A program made the position numbers and the translations under genes. A stretch of DNA of 64,000 nt from Stenotrophomonas maltophilia (GTDB lineage: Bacteria; Pseudomonadota; Gammaproteobacteria; Xanthomonadales; Xanthomonadaceae): assembly GCF_002799245.1 (NCBI RefSeq), contig NZ_NEQV01000001.1:985000-1048999 (forward strand). The letters are read 5' to 3'. The notes beneath the pieces were generated by a model. That model did not search any database. It had not been told where the DNA came from and worked only from the letters and a program-made list of their open reading frames with translations. Below are positions 63,789 to 64,000 of this stretch, piece by piece. Every line of letters starts with the position of its first letter. Positions within the stretch are counted from its first letter, which is position 1.

Positions 63789-64000
63789 ATGAAAATCCTC
63801 GTCGCGTACAAGCGCGTGGTGGACTATAACGTCCGCATTCAGGTCAAGCCGGACGGTTCCGGCGTGGTCACCGACGGCGTCAAGCTGTCCCCCAATCCCT
63901 TCGATGAAATCGCCCTGGAAGAAGCCCTGCGCCTGCGCGACAAGGGCATCGCCAGCGAAGTGGTGGTCGCCACCATCGCCCCGGCCGACGCCCAGGCGCA
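63789..64000 (+). CDS. etfB: Electron transfer flavoprotein beta subunit, N-terminal part
   Basis: Carries electrons from acyl-CoA and other dehydrogenases to the quinone pool through ETF:QO. The visible 70 residues begin M-K-I-L-V-A-Y-K-R-V-V-D-Y-N-V-R-I and include N-P-F-D-E-I-A-L-E-E-A-L-R-L, both typical of EtfB. The gene continues past the window; etfA is expected next. Divergent from rmlB, an arrangement also known in Xanthomonas. Confidence 0.95.
   Translation, partial: MKILVAYKRVVDYNVRIQVKPDGSGVVTDGVKLSPNPFDEIALEEALRLRDKGIASEVVVATIAPADAQA

Overview
The window is high-GC chromosomal DNA from a Xanthomonadaceae gammaproteobacterium, almost certainly the Stenotrophomonas maltophilia complex. 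The evidence is a type II secretion operon in the xps order E-F-G-H-I-J-K-L-M-N-D, an SMF-1-like fimbrial cluster, a StmPr1-like secreted subtilase, a 699-residue ChiA-type chitinase, xanA/xanB-type sugar nucleotide genes beside rmlBACD, and many short palindromes with a GTAG head (SMAG repeats). I saw no tRNA, rRNA, CRISPR array, insertion sequence or prophage.

Layout. 1-2.9 kb: a chaperone-usher fimbrial cluster (usher cut by the window edge, chaperone, major pilin) with a divergent, shortened pilin-like gene. 2.9-5.9 kb: pncB and two translationally coupled family 2 glycosyltransferases. 6.4-17.1 kb: the eleven-gene xps operon on the minus strand, with most junctions overlapping by 4 bases. 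17.2-26.4 kb: a secreted serine protease, a likely Xps substrate, and a 2395-residue trimeric autotransporter adhesin with about nine neck modules. 26.8-30.7 kb: purL. 31.6-33.7 kb: chitinase with a LacI/NagR-like palindrome upstream. 33.8-38.7 kb: lipoprotein-type dsbC, xerD, an RDD protein, lptG and lptF. 38.7-44.8 kb: pepA, holC, a Pmp3-type peptide, valS and a DMT permease. 44.8-46.6 kb: a pssA / putative holD / rimI operon. 46.7-50.1 kb: a DUF4124 protein, proS and an H-NS-family gene. 50.2-55.7 kb: a ThrE-type exporter, a four-gene MCE lipid transport operon and an AlkB-like oxygenase. 55.7-63.5 kb: scoAB, spgM/xanA, xanB and rmlBACD. 63.8 kb to the end: the start of etfB.

Functionally the first 34 kb is a surface and secretion block: fimbriae, T2SS, protease, adhesin and chitinase. 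The rest is mainly core metabolism and envelope biogenesis: LPS export, phospholipid synthesis and trafficking, and activated sugars for LPS or exopolysaccharide.

The least explained structure is in three long gene-free intervals (5851-6385, 30736-31619, 47070-47762). They share a composite non-coding module: arms of about 25 bp forming long hairpins, a second hairpin family built on GGGGTCAGATCC, GCTGTT/AACAGC micro-repeats, a shared 40-base block and SMAG palindromes. I could not compute folding energies or run searches; all motif statements come from reading the sequence.
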